From Alphaproteobacteria bacterium (lineage in GTDB: Bacteria; Pseudomonadota; Alphaproteobacteria; Ferrovibrionales; Ferrovibrionaceae), in NCBI GenBank assembly GCA_018336035.1, contig JAGXRD010000052.1, positions 1-32,117 on the forward strand: 32,117 nucleotides of DNA, given 5' to 3'. Of the stretch, positions 25,939 to 32,117 are shown one piece after another (within the stretch, counting starts at the first letter, position 1; each line of letters opens with the position of its first letter). Both the position numbers and the translations under genes were made by a program. Under the pieces are notes generated by a model that saw only the letters and a program-made list of their open reading frames with translations, did not search any database and had not been told where the DNA came from.

Positions 25939-26339
25939 TGGCGAAAAAATACCAGGTGCCGAAGCAAAGCGACGTCCGCAATCTGAAGCCGCGCGGCCCG
26001 ACCGGGCGGCTGCGCGCCATCTGTCTGGCGCTGCCCGAGGCCGAGGAGCGCGAGACCTGGGAGATCCCGACCTATCGCATCCGCGGCAAGATTTTTGCCT
26101 TGCAGAGCGCGATCGAGGAACGCGATGCGGTCTGGTGCAAGGCACAGGAGGGCAGCCAGGAATTGCTGGTGCAGGCCGATCCCGAACGCTTTTTCAGGCC
26201 GCCTTATCTGGGCCACAAGGGCTGGGTCGGCATGTGGCTCGACACGGGCGCCGACTGGAAAGAGGTGGCCGAGCTGGTGCGCCGCAGCTACCGCCTGATC
26301 GCGCCGAAGAAACTGGTGGCCCGACTCGACGCAGGATGA
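25938..26339 (+). CDS. MmcQ/YjbR family DNA-binding-like protein
   Basis: A 133-aa protein of the MmcQ/YjbR (CyaY-like fold) group: RAICLALPEAEERETWEIPT, YRIRGKIFALQ, YLGHKGWVGMWLD and the terminal VAELVRRSYRLIAPKKLVARL. The family is linked to DNA binding or unknown regulatory roles. The N-terminal ~20 residues are basic. It is translationally coupled to the PA0069-type radical SAM gene, which hints at a common DNA-related function; that is inference only. Confidence 0.88.
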   Translation: MAKKYQVPKQSDVRNLKPRGPTGRLRAICLALPEAEERETWEIPTYRIRGKIFALQSAIEERDAVWCKAQEGSQELLVQADPERFFRPPYLGHKGWVGMWLDTGADWKEVAELVRRSYRLIAPKKLVARLDAG

Positions 26340-26427
26340 TGCCGGGCTGATTATTTCGCGGCGTAACGGAACGCAGCCATGCCTGCCGCGTTTGTCCGAC
26401 AGCCTGTTCTGTCTGCCGGAGCCGCCC

Positions 26428-26646
26428 ATGGCCAAGGACGAATTCACCCCCTTCAGCCGCAGCCTGAATCCTTTCCGCGGCATCGAGCGCAGTATCGACG
26501 CCATGTTCGACGACCATTTCGCAGCCGGCGCCGCCGGCGCGATGGCGGCCCGCCACCCGGTCGGCGAGGCCGGTCTCGACCAGATGCCGTCGCGCAGCCT
26601 GTTCCTGCGGGTGGTGCAGGTGGAGACTGGTCGGCGCAAGGGCTGA
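26428..26646 (+). CDS. Small hypothetical protein
   Basis: A 72-aa open frame starting MAKDEFTPFSRSLNPFRGIE with no recognised domain. Third codon positions are strongly G/C as in neighbouring genes, which supports coding. An ATG at 26392 would give 84 aa, but the extra residues look non-coding. It follows the MmcQ/YjbR gene by 88 nt. The antisense frame is also long, so the call is moderate. Confidence 0.5.
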   Translation: MAKDEFTPFSRSLNPFRGIERSIDAMFDDHFAAGAAGAMAARHPVGEAGLDQMPSRSLFLRVVQVETGRRKG

Positions 26647-26651
26647 CCAGC

Positions 26652-26677
26652 AGCCAGTCAGGTCAGCCAGTCAGGTC
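26652..26677. repeat. 13-bp tandem repeat in convergent gap
   Basis: AGCCAGTCAGGTC occurs twice head to tail (26652-26664 and 26665-26677), and a partial third copy GCAGTCAGGG follows at 26681-26690. It fills the 38-bp gap between two convergent small genes. It looks like a local slippage array with no hairpin of terminator type. Confidence 0.8.
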
Positions 26678-26684
26678 GGGGCAG

Positions 26685-26897
26685 TCAGGGCCGCATGAAT
26701 TCATAATCGCGGTCGGTGAGATTCTCGATCGCGAATTGCAGTTCCGCGCGAATATCGTCGACTGGCCGGCGGGTTTTCAGAATGCGGATCGCCTCTGCGA
26801 TCAGGATGCTGGCGACGGCTTCCGGCGGGATGCCTTTCGTCGAGGCCTCGGCCAGAACCGCTTCGACATGGCGGTTCACCATTTCCCAGTTGCTCAT
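26685..26897 (-). CDS. Small conserved-looking hypothetical protein
   Basis: A 70-aa, probably all-helical acidic protein beginning MSNWEMVNRHVEAVLAEAST. The pattern of hydrophobic residues every three to four positions (VASILIAEAIRILKT, IRAELQFAIENL) suggests two or three amphipathic helices. No family is recognised. It may be the distal gene after the CBS/DUF294 unit, separated by 75 nt. The Shine-Dalgarno is weak. Confidence 0.6.
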   Translation of the reverse strand: MSNWEMVNRHVEAVLAEASTKGIPPEAVASILIAEAIRILKTRRPVDDIRAELQFAIENLTDRDYEFMRP

Positions 26898-26972
26898 ATG
26901 ACTATCCAGCTTGTTCAGCGCCGGAAGGATGCCTTAACCCCGAGCCTGGGCATTGATCTGAGACAAACGTCG

Positions 26973-28433
26973 TCAGGCCTCTGCGCCGGCCGGTGCGGCG
27001 GTGAGCACGTCCTGAACCATCTCGGGCAGCAGGGCCACATGCTTCAGCGCCGCCTTCAGGCGGCTGTGCTGCAGGGCGGTCAGGCGCGATGGATCGATCC
27101 GGCTGCCCGGCGGCTGTCCGGCCTCCAGGTCGGCGATCTGCTGGCGCAGGATGAGTTCGAGCAGCAGGGCATGGGCCGCCGTCAATCCCGCGATGTCGCT
27201 TTCGCCGATCAATCCGGCCGCGCCCACGGCCTGCAGGCGCTCCACCGTGCCGGTGGCGGCCACGCCCAGTTTCAGGGCCATCAGGCGCGCGGCGCTCACC
27301 ACCGGCAAAAGACCGCCGAGCTTCAGGTCGATGCGGCCGTCGTCGTCGGTCTTCAGGCGGCCGAAAAAGCCGAGGGCGGGATGCAACTGTGCGGTCTGCT
27401 CGGCCAGCTGGCGCAGGAAGACCGGCGAACTGCGCGCCGCGGCCAGCGCCTCGAAACGCAGCGCCTCGCCCAGTCGCAAGGCACCGTAAACCGGCTGCAG
27501 GTCGAAGAAGATATCGACATTCAGCAACGCCTCCGGCGTATGGCGTCCGATCCATTCGGTGACGCGGGCGCGCCACTGGCCCTGCGCGCCGCGCCAGGCC
27601 GTGTTCTTCGCCATCACGCCGCCCTTGCAGAAGGGCACGCCGGCGGCATCCAGCAGGGCATTGATGCGCTCGGCGATCCGCGCATACCAGCCGTCATCCT
27701 CGCTGCTGCCGGCATGGATGATGGCATTGTCCTGATCGGGTTTGAGCAGGCTTTCGCCGCGACCGCCGGAACCGAGGATCAGCATGCACCAGGGCGCCGG
27801 CGCCGGGTCTCCCGCCGCGTTGAATTCGGCTTCGACTATGGCGGCGGCGCGCGCGGTGATGTCGGCGTAGATGCCGGAAATCACGGCGGCTACCGCTGTC
27901 GCATCCGAACCTTCCGCCAGCAGCGTGGCGGCCAGCTGCGGCAGGGCGGTACGGGCATGGCCGAGTTCTTCGGCCGTGCGGGCGATATCGAGTTCGTCGG
28001 CTATCAGCTGCGAATCCTGCGCGCGTAAGCGCAGGAGTGCGCGCGCCGTCAGCATGCCGATGAAACGGCCGGCATTGTCGGTGACCGGCAGGTAGCGCAG
28101 GTTCAGCCGCCGCATGCGGCCGATGGCGCGGAAGACGAACGCGCTTTCGTGGATGGCCACGATCTCGCGGGTCATCAGGTCGGCAGCGGTCAACCGGAGC
28201 GCCGCCGCATCCTCGCGGCCGAGCGCGCGCAGAACATCGCGCTCGGTCAGAATGCCGACATGCTGGCCGAAGCGGTTGCGCACCAGAAATCCGCCATGAC
28301 TGTTGTCGCCCATGCGACGGGCGATCTCGGCCAGCGGGGCGGTCTCGGCGATATCGCTGATGGCCTCGTGCATCACGGCGCTGACGCGGCGGCGATAGGG
28401 TTCCAGATCGGGCAGTGTCGGAGCCGATGTCAT
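26973..28433 (-). CDS. CBS-domain DUF294 nucleotidyltransferase-like protein
   Basis: A 486-aa protein: two CBS domains near the N-terminus (EIARRMGDNSHGGFLVRNRF with GILTERDVLRALG; LMTREIVAIHESAFVFRAIG with LRYLPVTDNAGRFIGMLTA) followed by a DUF294 nucleotidyltransferase-like domain whose motif reads GSGGRGESLLKPDQDNAII. A C-terminal DUF294 helical domain completes it. CBS pairs bind adenine nucleotides, so the protein may sense energy state; homologues in other bacteria lie beside DUF4212/VC_2705 symporters, as here. The catalytic GSxGRxE and DQDN elements are present. The ATG at 28433 overlaps the exonuclease stop (ATGA); longer upstream frames are not coding. Confidence 0.92.
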   Translation of the reverse strand: MTSAPTLPDLEPYRRRVSAVMHEAISDIAETAPLAEIARRMGDNSHGGFLVRNRFGQHVGILTERDVLRALGREDAAALRLTAADLMTREIVAIHESAFVFRAIGRMRRLNLRYLPVTDNAGRFIGMLTARALLRLRAQDSQLIADELDIARTAEELGHARTALPQLAATLLAEGSDATAVAAVISGIYADITARAAAIVEAEFNAAGDPAPAPWCMLILGSGGRGESLLKPDQDNAIIHAGSSEDDGWYARIAERINALLDAAGVPFCKGGVMAKNTAWRGAQGQWRARVTEWIGRHTPEALLNVDIFFDLQPVYGALRLGEALRFEALAAARSSPVFLRQLAEQTAQLHPALGFFGRLKTDDDGRIDLKLGGLLPVVSAARLMALKLGVAATGTVERLQAVGAAGLIGESDIAGLTAAHALLLELILRQQIADLEAGQPPGSRIDPSRLTALQHSRLKAALKHVALLPEMVQDVLTAAPAGAEA

Positions 28434-29167
28434 CGTGGCGGCAACAGCAGATCGAGCGCCCAGCCGGCGCGATCCTGCCGCTGCAGCAGGTCGCGCTGCC
28501 GCTGCATCAGCCGGCGTGCATCGCCCAGCGTGGCAATGCCGATCCGTCCCAGTGCCGGCAGCATGCGCCGCCATATGCCGGCGGCTGACTCGGCATCGCC
28601 CATTGCGGAATGCCGGCCGTCCAGCGAGATCGAGAAGTCTTCGGCGATGCGCTCCAGCGTGATCTGCGCCGCGCGGGGCTTCAGCCCGGCATAGAGCAGG
28701 CCGAGATCCAGAGCGCCGGCCGGCGCGTGGAAGGGCAGGCGATGGCGCGCGGCTTCGTGCTGCAGCACGGCGATATCGAAGCCGATATTGTGCCCGACCA
28801 GAACGCGGCCCTGCCAGGCAAGCTGGATGCTGCCCCACAGCAATCCGAGCGTCGGCGCCGTGGCCACCATGCGGTCGTCGATGCCGTGGATCGCCGTCGA
28901 GCTTTTCGGGATGCGGATGCCCGGATGCAGCAGGTGATCGAGCGGCGGCAAGGCGCCGTCGGGACTGCCGCCGTGATGCGGCAGACCTGCGATCGAAACG
29001 ATACGGTCGCGGGTAACGTCGAGGCCGGTCGTCTCGGTATCGAGCAGCAGCGCAGGTAATGTTGCGAGCGGCTCGTCGTCGGCCAGGGTCATGGCGGCCG
29101 GCATCGGTGCGGCGCTGCGCAACCGCGCGAAAATCTGGCCGACGCTGCCGATCAGCGACCGCCGCAT
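28430..29167 (-). CDS. DnaQ-like 3'-5' exonuclease (DEDDh)
   Basis: A 245-aa exonuclease of the DNA polymerase III epsilon type. Motif I is LLDTETTGLDVTRDRIVSIAG (split), motif II LVGHNIGFDIAVLQHEA and motif III HSAMGDAESAAGIWRRML with the catalytic His and Asp. The N-terminal ~40 residues are an extra helical extension. It is not the replicative DnaQ by context: it lies in a unit with the CBS/DUF294 protein and a conserved hypothetical, an association also known beside symporters of the VC_2705 type. It may act on RNA or nucleotides, which is inference. The stop overlaps the DUF294 start. Confidence 0.9.
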   Translation of the reverse strand: MRRSLIGSVGQIFARLRSAAPMPAAMTLADDEPLATLPALLLDTETTGLDVTRDRIVSIAGLPHHGGSPDGALPPLDHLLHPGIRIPKSSTAIHGIDDRMVATAPTLGLLWGSIQLAWQGRVLVGHNIGFDIAVLQHEAARHRLPFHAPAGALDLGLLYAGLKPRAAQITLERIAEDFSISLDGRHSAMGDAESAAGIWRRMLPALGRIGIATLGDARRLMQRQRDLLQRQDRAGWALDLLLPPR

Positions 29168-29174
29168 GCCGGGC

Positions 29175-29774
29175 TCAATGCGTCAAGGCCGCCACCAGCG
29201 CATCGCGGCGGAAGCGTTTCAGCATCGACGCATGCGCCGCCAGCATATGCAGCCGCAGGTCGCCGCGGATGATCTCGAGATCGTTGCGCTTGAGACGGTC
29301 GGCAATCGGCACCAGCTCGTGGATCAGTTTCGCCGACCCGGTCACAATCTGCTCGGGCGGCAGCGGCTCGACCGTCCTGGCCAGCGCGAAGCGGGCTGAA
29401 AAGGCCTCGATGCTATCCGTCCAGTCCTGACGGTGCGCCGGCACGTGTTGAGTGAGGATCGTGACATAGAGTGCGGCCAGCGAATCGGCCAGGCGCCCTT
29501 GTGCCCCTGTATCGGCCGGGCGCAGCCAGGCCTCCACCATGATCAGGATATCGCCGAGGGTGCTGGCATAGCCCTCCCAGCGGGAAAGCTCCTGCTGGTC
29601 ACGAAACGCCGGCTCGGTCAGCAACTTTGCGTAGTCCAGCATGGTCTTGACGCGGCAGTAGCCAACCACGGTTTTCTGCGCCAGATAGGCCGCCTCTCCG
29701 GCAATGAAAGCACGCAGCTCCTCCGGGGTCGAAACCGACGGTGGAAAGAAAAACTCTTTGATGCGATGCAGCAA
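29175..29774 (-). CDS. Conserved hypothetical, first gene of the exonuclease/DUF294 unit
   Basis: A 199-aa soluble, mostly helical protein with no domain that I recognise. The frame begins with a TTG codon at 29774 preceded by AGGGGG, so an uncommon start is likely. The sequence starts with a basic-hydrophobic helix (LHRIKEFFFPPSV) and has a Tyr/Trp-containing middle (GYCRVKTMLDYAKLLTE, LSRWEGYASTLGDILIMVEAW). The exonuclease gene begins 7 nt after its stop, so it is co-transcribed. It diverges from the DUF4212/symporter operon. Confidence 0.78.
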   Translation of the reverse strand: MLHRIKEFFFPPSVSTPEELRAFIAGEAAYLAQKTVVGYCRVKTMLDYAKLLTEPAFRDQQELSRWEGYASTLGDILIMVEAWLRPADTGAQGRLADSLAALYVTILTQHVPAHRQDWTDSIEAFSARFALARTVEPLPPEQIVTGSAKLIHELVPIADRLKRNDLEIIRGDLRLHMLAAHASMLKRFRRDALVAALTH

Positions 29775-29810
29775 AACGCCCCCTAGGTCTTATTCTGTGT
29801 AAACACGCGG

Positions 29811-29821
29811 ATTCATTGAAT
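29811..29821. promoter_or_regulatory. Palindrome ATTCA-T-TGAAT in the divergent promoter region
   Basis: A perfect 5-bp inverted repeat with a single central base, in the 170-bp gap between the exonuclease unit and the symporter operon. It may be an operator for either side. GTGTAAACAC, a second small dyad, lies just before it, and TATACT at 29861-29866 might be a -10 box although no good -35 is seen. Confidence 0.35.
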
Positions 29822-29944
29822 TAAACTTTGGTCTAATGGGCCCGCCTGAATCAGCGCTCCTATACTGGCGGCAGCCGGACTCGGCGTGAATTTCGTCGTC
29901 CCGGACGTAACGATATCATAAACAACAAGGGGCAGGAGCGCTTC

Positions 29945-30211
29945 ATGTCAGACCTAACTCCGGAAAAGGCCAAGGCCTACTGGGCCAGAACGTCCGGCCT
30001 CATGTGGACGATGCTGGCCATCTGGTTCTTCTTCAGCTTCGTGGTGCATTTCTTCGCGCCGCAGCTGAATGGAATCCGCATTCTCGGTTTCCCGCTTGGC
30101 TTCTACATGGCCGCGCAGGGTTCGCTGATTGCCTTCGTCGTCTCGCTGTTCTGGTTCGCCTCGAAGCAGAATGCGATCGACGAGGAATTCGGCGTCGCCG
30201 AAGACGAATAA
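29945..30211 (+). CDS. DUF4212 symporter small subunit
   Basis: An 88-aa membrane protein with two transmembrane helices (about residues 18-37 and 47-72). The pattern AYWARTSGLMWTMLAIWFFF, the loop LNGIRILGFPLGFYMAAQGS and a C-terminal IDEEFGV match the sodium:solute symporter small subunit family (DUF4212). It begins with a good Shine-Dalgarno (CAGGAG) before the ATG at 29945. The large symporter subunit starts 18 nt downstream, so the two are translated from one message and probably form one transporter. Confidence 0.92.
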   Translation: MSDLTPEKAKAYWARTSGLMWTMLAIWFFFSFVVHFFAPQLNGIRILGFPLGFYMAAQGSLIAFVVSLFWFASKQNAIDEEFGVAEDE

Positions 30212-30229
30212 CCCAGGGGGGAAACCACA

Positions 30230-32077
30230 ATGGCTAACAACACACAAACCGGGGGTAAGAGTTTTATCGATAACCTCGGTAAAATTTACGGCATTTACAC
30301 GGGCGGCTTTGCCGGCTTCGTGATCGTGCTTGCCATCCTCGAACAGATGGGCGTCTCCAACCAGGTCATCGGCTACCTGTTCGTGTTCATGACGGTCGGC
30401 GTCTACGCGCTGATCGGCGTGCTGTCGCGCACGGCAGAAATGGGCGAGTACTATGTCGCCGGCCGCAAGGTTCCGGCCTTCTATAACGGCATGGCGACCG
30501 GTTCCGACTGGATGTCGGCAGCCTCCTTTATTGCCATGGCCGGTACGCTGTACCTGTCCGGCTATGACGGCCTCGCCTTCGTGCTGGGCTGGACCGGCGG
30601 CTACCTGCTGGTGTCGATCCTGCTGGCGCCGTATCTGCGCAAGTTCGGCCAGTACACGGTGCCTGACTTCCTCGGCGCCCGGTATGGCGGCAATGTCGCG
30701 CGCTTCGTCGGCGTGATCGTGCTGATCTCTGCCTCCTTCGCGTATGTGACGGCGCAGATCTTCGGCGTCGGTATCATCGCTTCGCGCTTCCTCGGCATCT
30801 CGTTCGAGGTTGCGGTGTTCGTCGGTCTGGCCGGTATTCTGGTCTGCTCGATGCTGGGCGGTATGCGTGCGGTGACCTGGACCCAGGTGGCGCAGTACAT
30901 CATCCTGATCATCGCCTACCTGATCCCGGTTATGATCATGTCGGCGAAGGTGACCGGCGTGCCGATCCCGCAGCTGATGTACGGTCAGGCGCTCGAGAAG
31001 ATCGCAGCGCTGGAGCCGGCCCTCGGCGTGGTCAAGATCCATACAGCGACGTTTGCCGACGCCAAGGGCGTGGTGAACTTCACCGATGGTCTGAACTTCT
31101 TCGCGCTGATCCTCTGCTTGATGGTGGGTACGGCTGCCCTGCCGCACATCCTGATGCGCTACTTCACCACGCCCAGCGTGCGTGATGCGCGTAAGTCGGT
31201 GGCATGGAGCCTGTTCTTCATCTTCCTGCTGTACTTCACCGCACCGTCCTATGCTGCCTTCGCCAAGCTGGAAGTCTACCAGAACGTGATCGGCCAGCAG
31301 ATTACGGCTCTCCCGAACTGGGTGCAGTCATGGGGTTCGATCGGTCTGGTCGGCGCCTGCGACGCGGCTGACGCGGCACAGAAGTTCGCACTCTGCAAGG
31401 GGGTCACCGGCAACGCCGACGGCATCCTGCAGCTGAGCGAATTCCGTATCGCGGCGGACGCCATCGTGCTCGCCACGCCGGAAATTGCCGGTCTGCCGTA
31501 TGTCATCGCGGGCCTGGTTGCGGCCGGCGGTCTGGCGGCGGCGCTCAGCACGGCCGACGGCCTGCTGCTCGCTATCGCCAATGCGCTCAGCCATGACGTC
31601 TACTACCGCATGATCGATCCGCATGCGCCGACCAAGCGTCGCCTGATCATCAGCCGCGTGCTGCTGATCGTGGTGGCGATTGTCGCGGCCTATACGGCGG
31701 CACAGAAGCCTTCGCACATCCTCGCGATGGTGGCCTGGGCCTTCTCGATCGCCGCTTCGGGTCTGTTCCCGGCGCTGGTGATGGGTATCTGGTGGAAGCG
31801 TACCAGCAACGCCGGCGCCATTGCCGGTATGATCGCTGGTTACGGCGTCTGTCTGTACTACCTGATCATGACCCAGTTCTATGGCATGCCGCTGTGGTTC
31901 GGGGTCAGGAACATCTCCTGTGGCCTGTTCGGTATCCCGGCGGCCTTCATCGTGACCTACGTCGTCAGCTTGATGACCGCGGCCCCGACCAAGGAGATGC
32001 AGGACTTCATCGACAGCATCCGCGTGCCGAAGGGCGGCGTGAAGCTGGCGAATGAGGCCGATGCCATCCTGCACTGA
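30230..32077 (+). CDS. VC_2705-family sodium:solute symporter
   Basis: A 615-aa inner-membrane symporter of the SSS family with about 13 helices. MGEYYVAGRKVPAFYNGMAT and GSDWMSAASFIAMAG mark the N-terminal core, GMRAVTWTQVAQYIILI a central helix and GLAAALSTADGLLLAIANAL the sodium-site region typical of the family. A Cys-containing loop (ACDAADAAQKFALCKGV) distinguishes the VC_2705 branch from ActP. Substrates are likely acetate or other short-chain acids, inferred from the family and from the PHB genes at the other end. The Shine-Dalgarno is AGGGGGG before ATG 30230. It forms an operon with the DUF4212 subunit. Confidence 0.93.
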   Translation: MANNTQTGGKSFIDNLGKIYGIYTGGFAGFVIVLAILEQMGVSNQVIGYLFVFMTVGVYALIGVLSRTAEMGEYYVAGRKVPAFYNGMATGSDWMSAASFIAMAGTLYLSGYDGLAFVLGWTGGYLLVSILLAPYLRKFGQYTVPDFLGARYGGNVARFVGVIVLISASFAYVTAQIFGVGIIASRFLGISFEVAVFVGLAGILVCSMLGGMRAVTWTQVAQYIILIIAYLIPVMIMSAKVTGVPIPQLMYGQALEKIAALEPALGVVKIHTATFADAKGVVNFTDGLNFFALILCLMVGTAALPHILMRYFTTPSVRDARKSVAWSLFFIFLLYFTAPSYAAFAKLEVYQNVIGQQITALPNWVQSWGSIGLVGACDAADAAQKFALCKGVTGNADGILQLSEFRIAADAIVLATPEIAGLPYVIAGLVAAGGLAAALSTADGLLLAIANALSHDVYYRMIDPHAPTKRRLIISRVLLIVVAIVAAYTAAQKPSHILAMVAWAFSIAASGLFPALVMGIWWKRTSNAGAIAGMIAGYGVCLYYLIMTQFYGMPLWFGVRNISCGLFGIPAAFIVTYVVSLMTAAPTKEMQDFIDSIRVPKGGVKLANEADAILH

Positions 32078-32117
32078 TCGCAAGTCAGCGTGAGACGGCG
32101 GCGGGGGCCATTGGCCC

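Noticed and set aside
26379..28028. Long plus-strand open frame (549 codons)
   Set aside because: It is antisense to the CBS/DUF294 gene, which has clear domains. The frame is open only because of high GC content.
29945..32077. YjcH/ActP (DUF485 plus acetate permease) pair
   Set aside because: The small protein has the LN-x-I...GFPLGF...QGS pattern of DUF4212 and the large one carries the VC_2705-type loop, so the related but distinct family is preferred.
32085..32117. Terminator after the symporter
   Set aside because: GGCC-ATT-GGCC can pair at the right edge, but the window ends before any T tract can be seen.

Overview
The window reads as a chromosomal stretch of a GC-rich alphaproteobacterium, most like a Rhodospirillales-type lineage. 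This rests on GC-rich third codon positions throughout, an alphaproteobacterial-style PHB regulator (PhaR) next to a PHA synthase, an ETF-ubiquinone oxidoreductase divergent from an alphaproteobacterial-type uracil-DNA glycosylase, and a perfect FnrL/FixK-type box. The species assignment is inference. No phage, insertion sequence, plasmid or CRISPR feature was seen.

Layout. (1) 72-4519 is a polyhydroxybutyrate locus. phaR (minus) diverges from a small PhaE-like gene that overlaps phaC out of frame by 188 nt; phaA and phaB follow, each ending in a clear hairpin terminator. A ~35 bp element is shared by the phaE-C and phaA upstream regions. (2) 4605-8782 holds a His/Tyr/Pro-rich exported protein, a SAM methyltransferase, an isoprenylcysteine-methyltransferase-like membrane protein, an orphan ABC substrate-binding protein whose Shine-Dalgarno can pair in a hairpin, and a DUF6134 exported protein. 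(3) 8856-12396 is a tightly overlapping four-gene cassette: thermostable-hemolysin family protein, AMP-forming acyl ligase, haem-oxygenase-like diiron oxidase (TenA/UndA-like), and SDR. A second SDR follows. This is the best candidate for an undescribed small lipid-modifying pathway. (4) 13236-14940 has an HD-GYP protein and a class III nucleotide cyclase with a 2TM tail, transcribed divergently around a TTGAT-N4-ATCAA box. (5) 14958-19469 on the minus strand has tRNA-Gln, ispE, a TPR lipoprotein and ETF-QO. (6) 19593-26646 on the plus strand has a UDG, an MFS carrier, a soluble lytic transglycosylase, MoaB, a GNAT, a PA0069-type radical SAM protein, an MmcQ/YjbR protein and a small hypothetical. 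(7) 26685-29774 on the minus strand has a small hypothetical and a three-gene unit: conserved hypothetical, DnaQ-like exonuclease, CBS/DUF294 nucleotidyltransferase. It diverges from (8) 29945-32077, a DUF4212 small subunit plus a VC_2705-type sodium:solute symporter, probably for acetate or another short-chain acid.

How the genes fit together. PhaA condenses two acetyl-CoA, PhaB reduces the product to 3-hydroxybutyryl-CoA and PhaC (with the PhaE-like partner) polymerises it, while PhaR probably senses polymer and represses. The symporter at the right edge could supply acetate-type carbon to the same acetyl-CoA pool, and ETF-QO would pass electrons from acyl-CoA dehydrogenation to quinone. 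The lipid cassette probably activates a fatty acid as an adenylate, oxidises it at a diiron centre and reduces or oxidises a carbonyl/alcohol. Its product is unknown.
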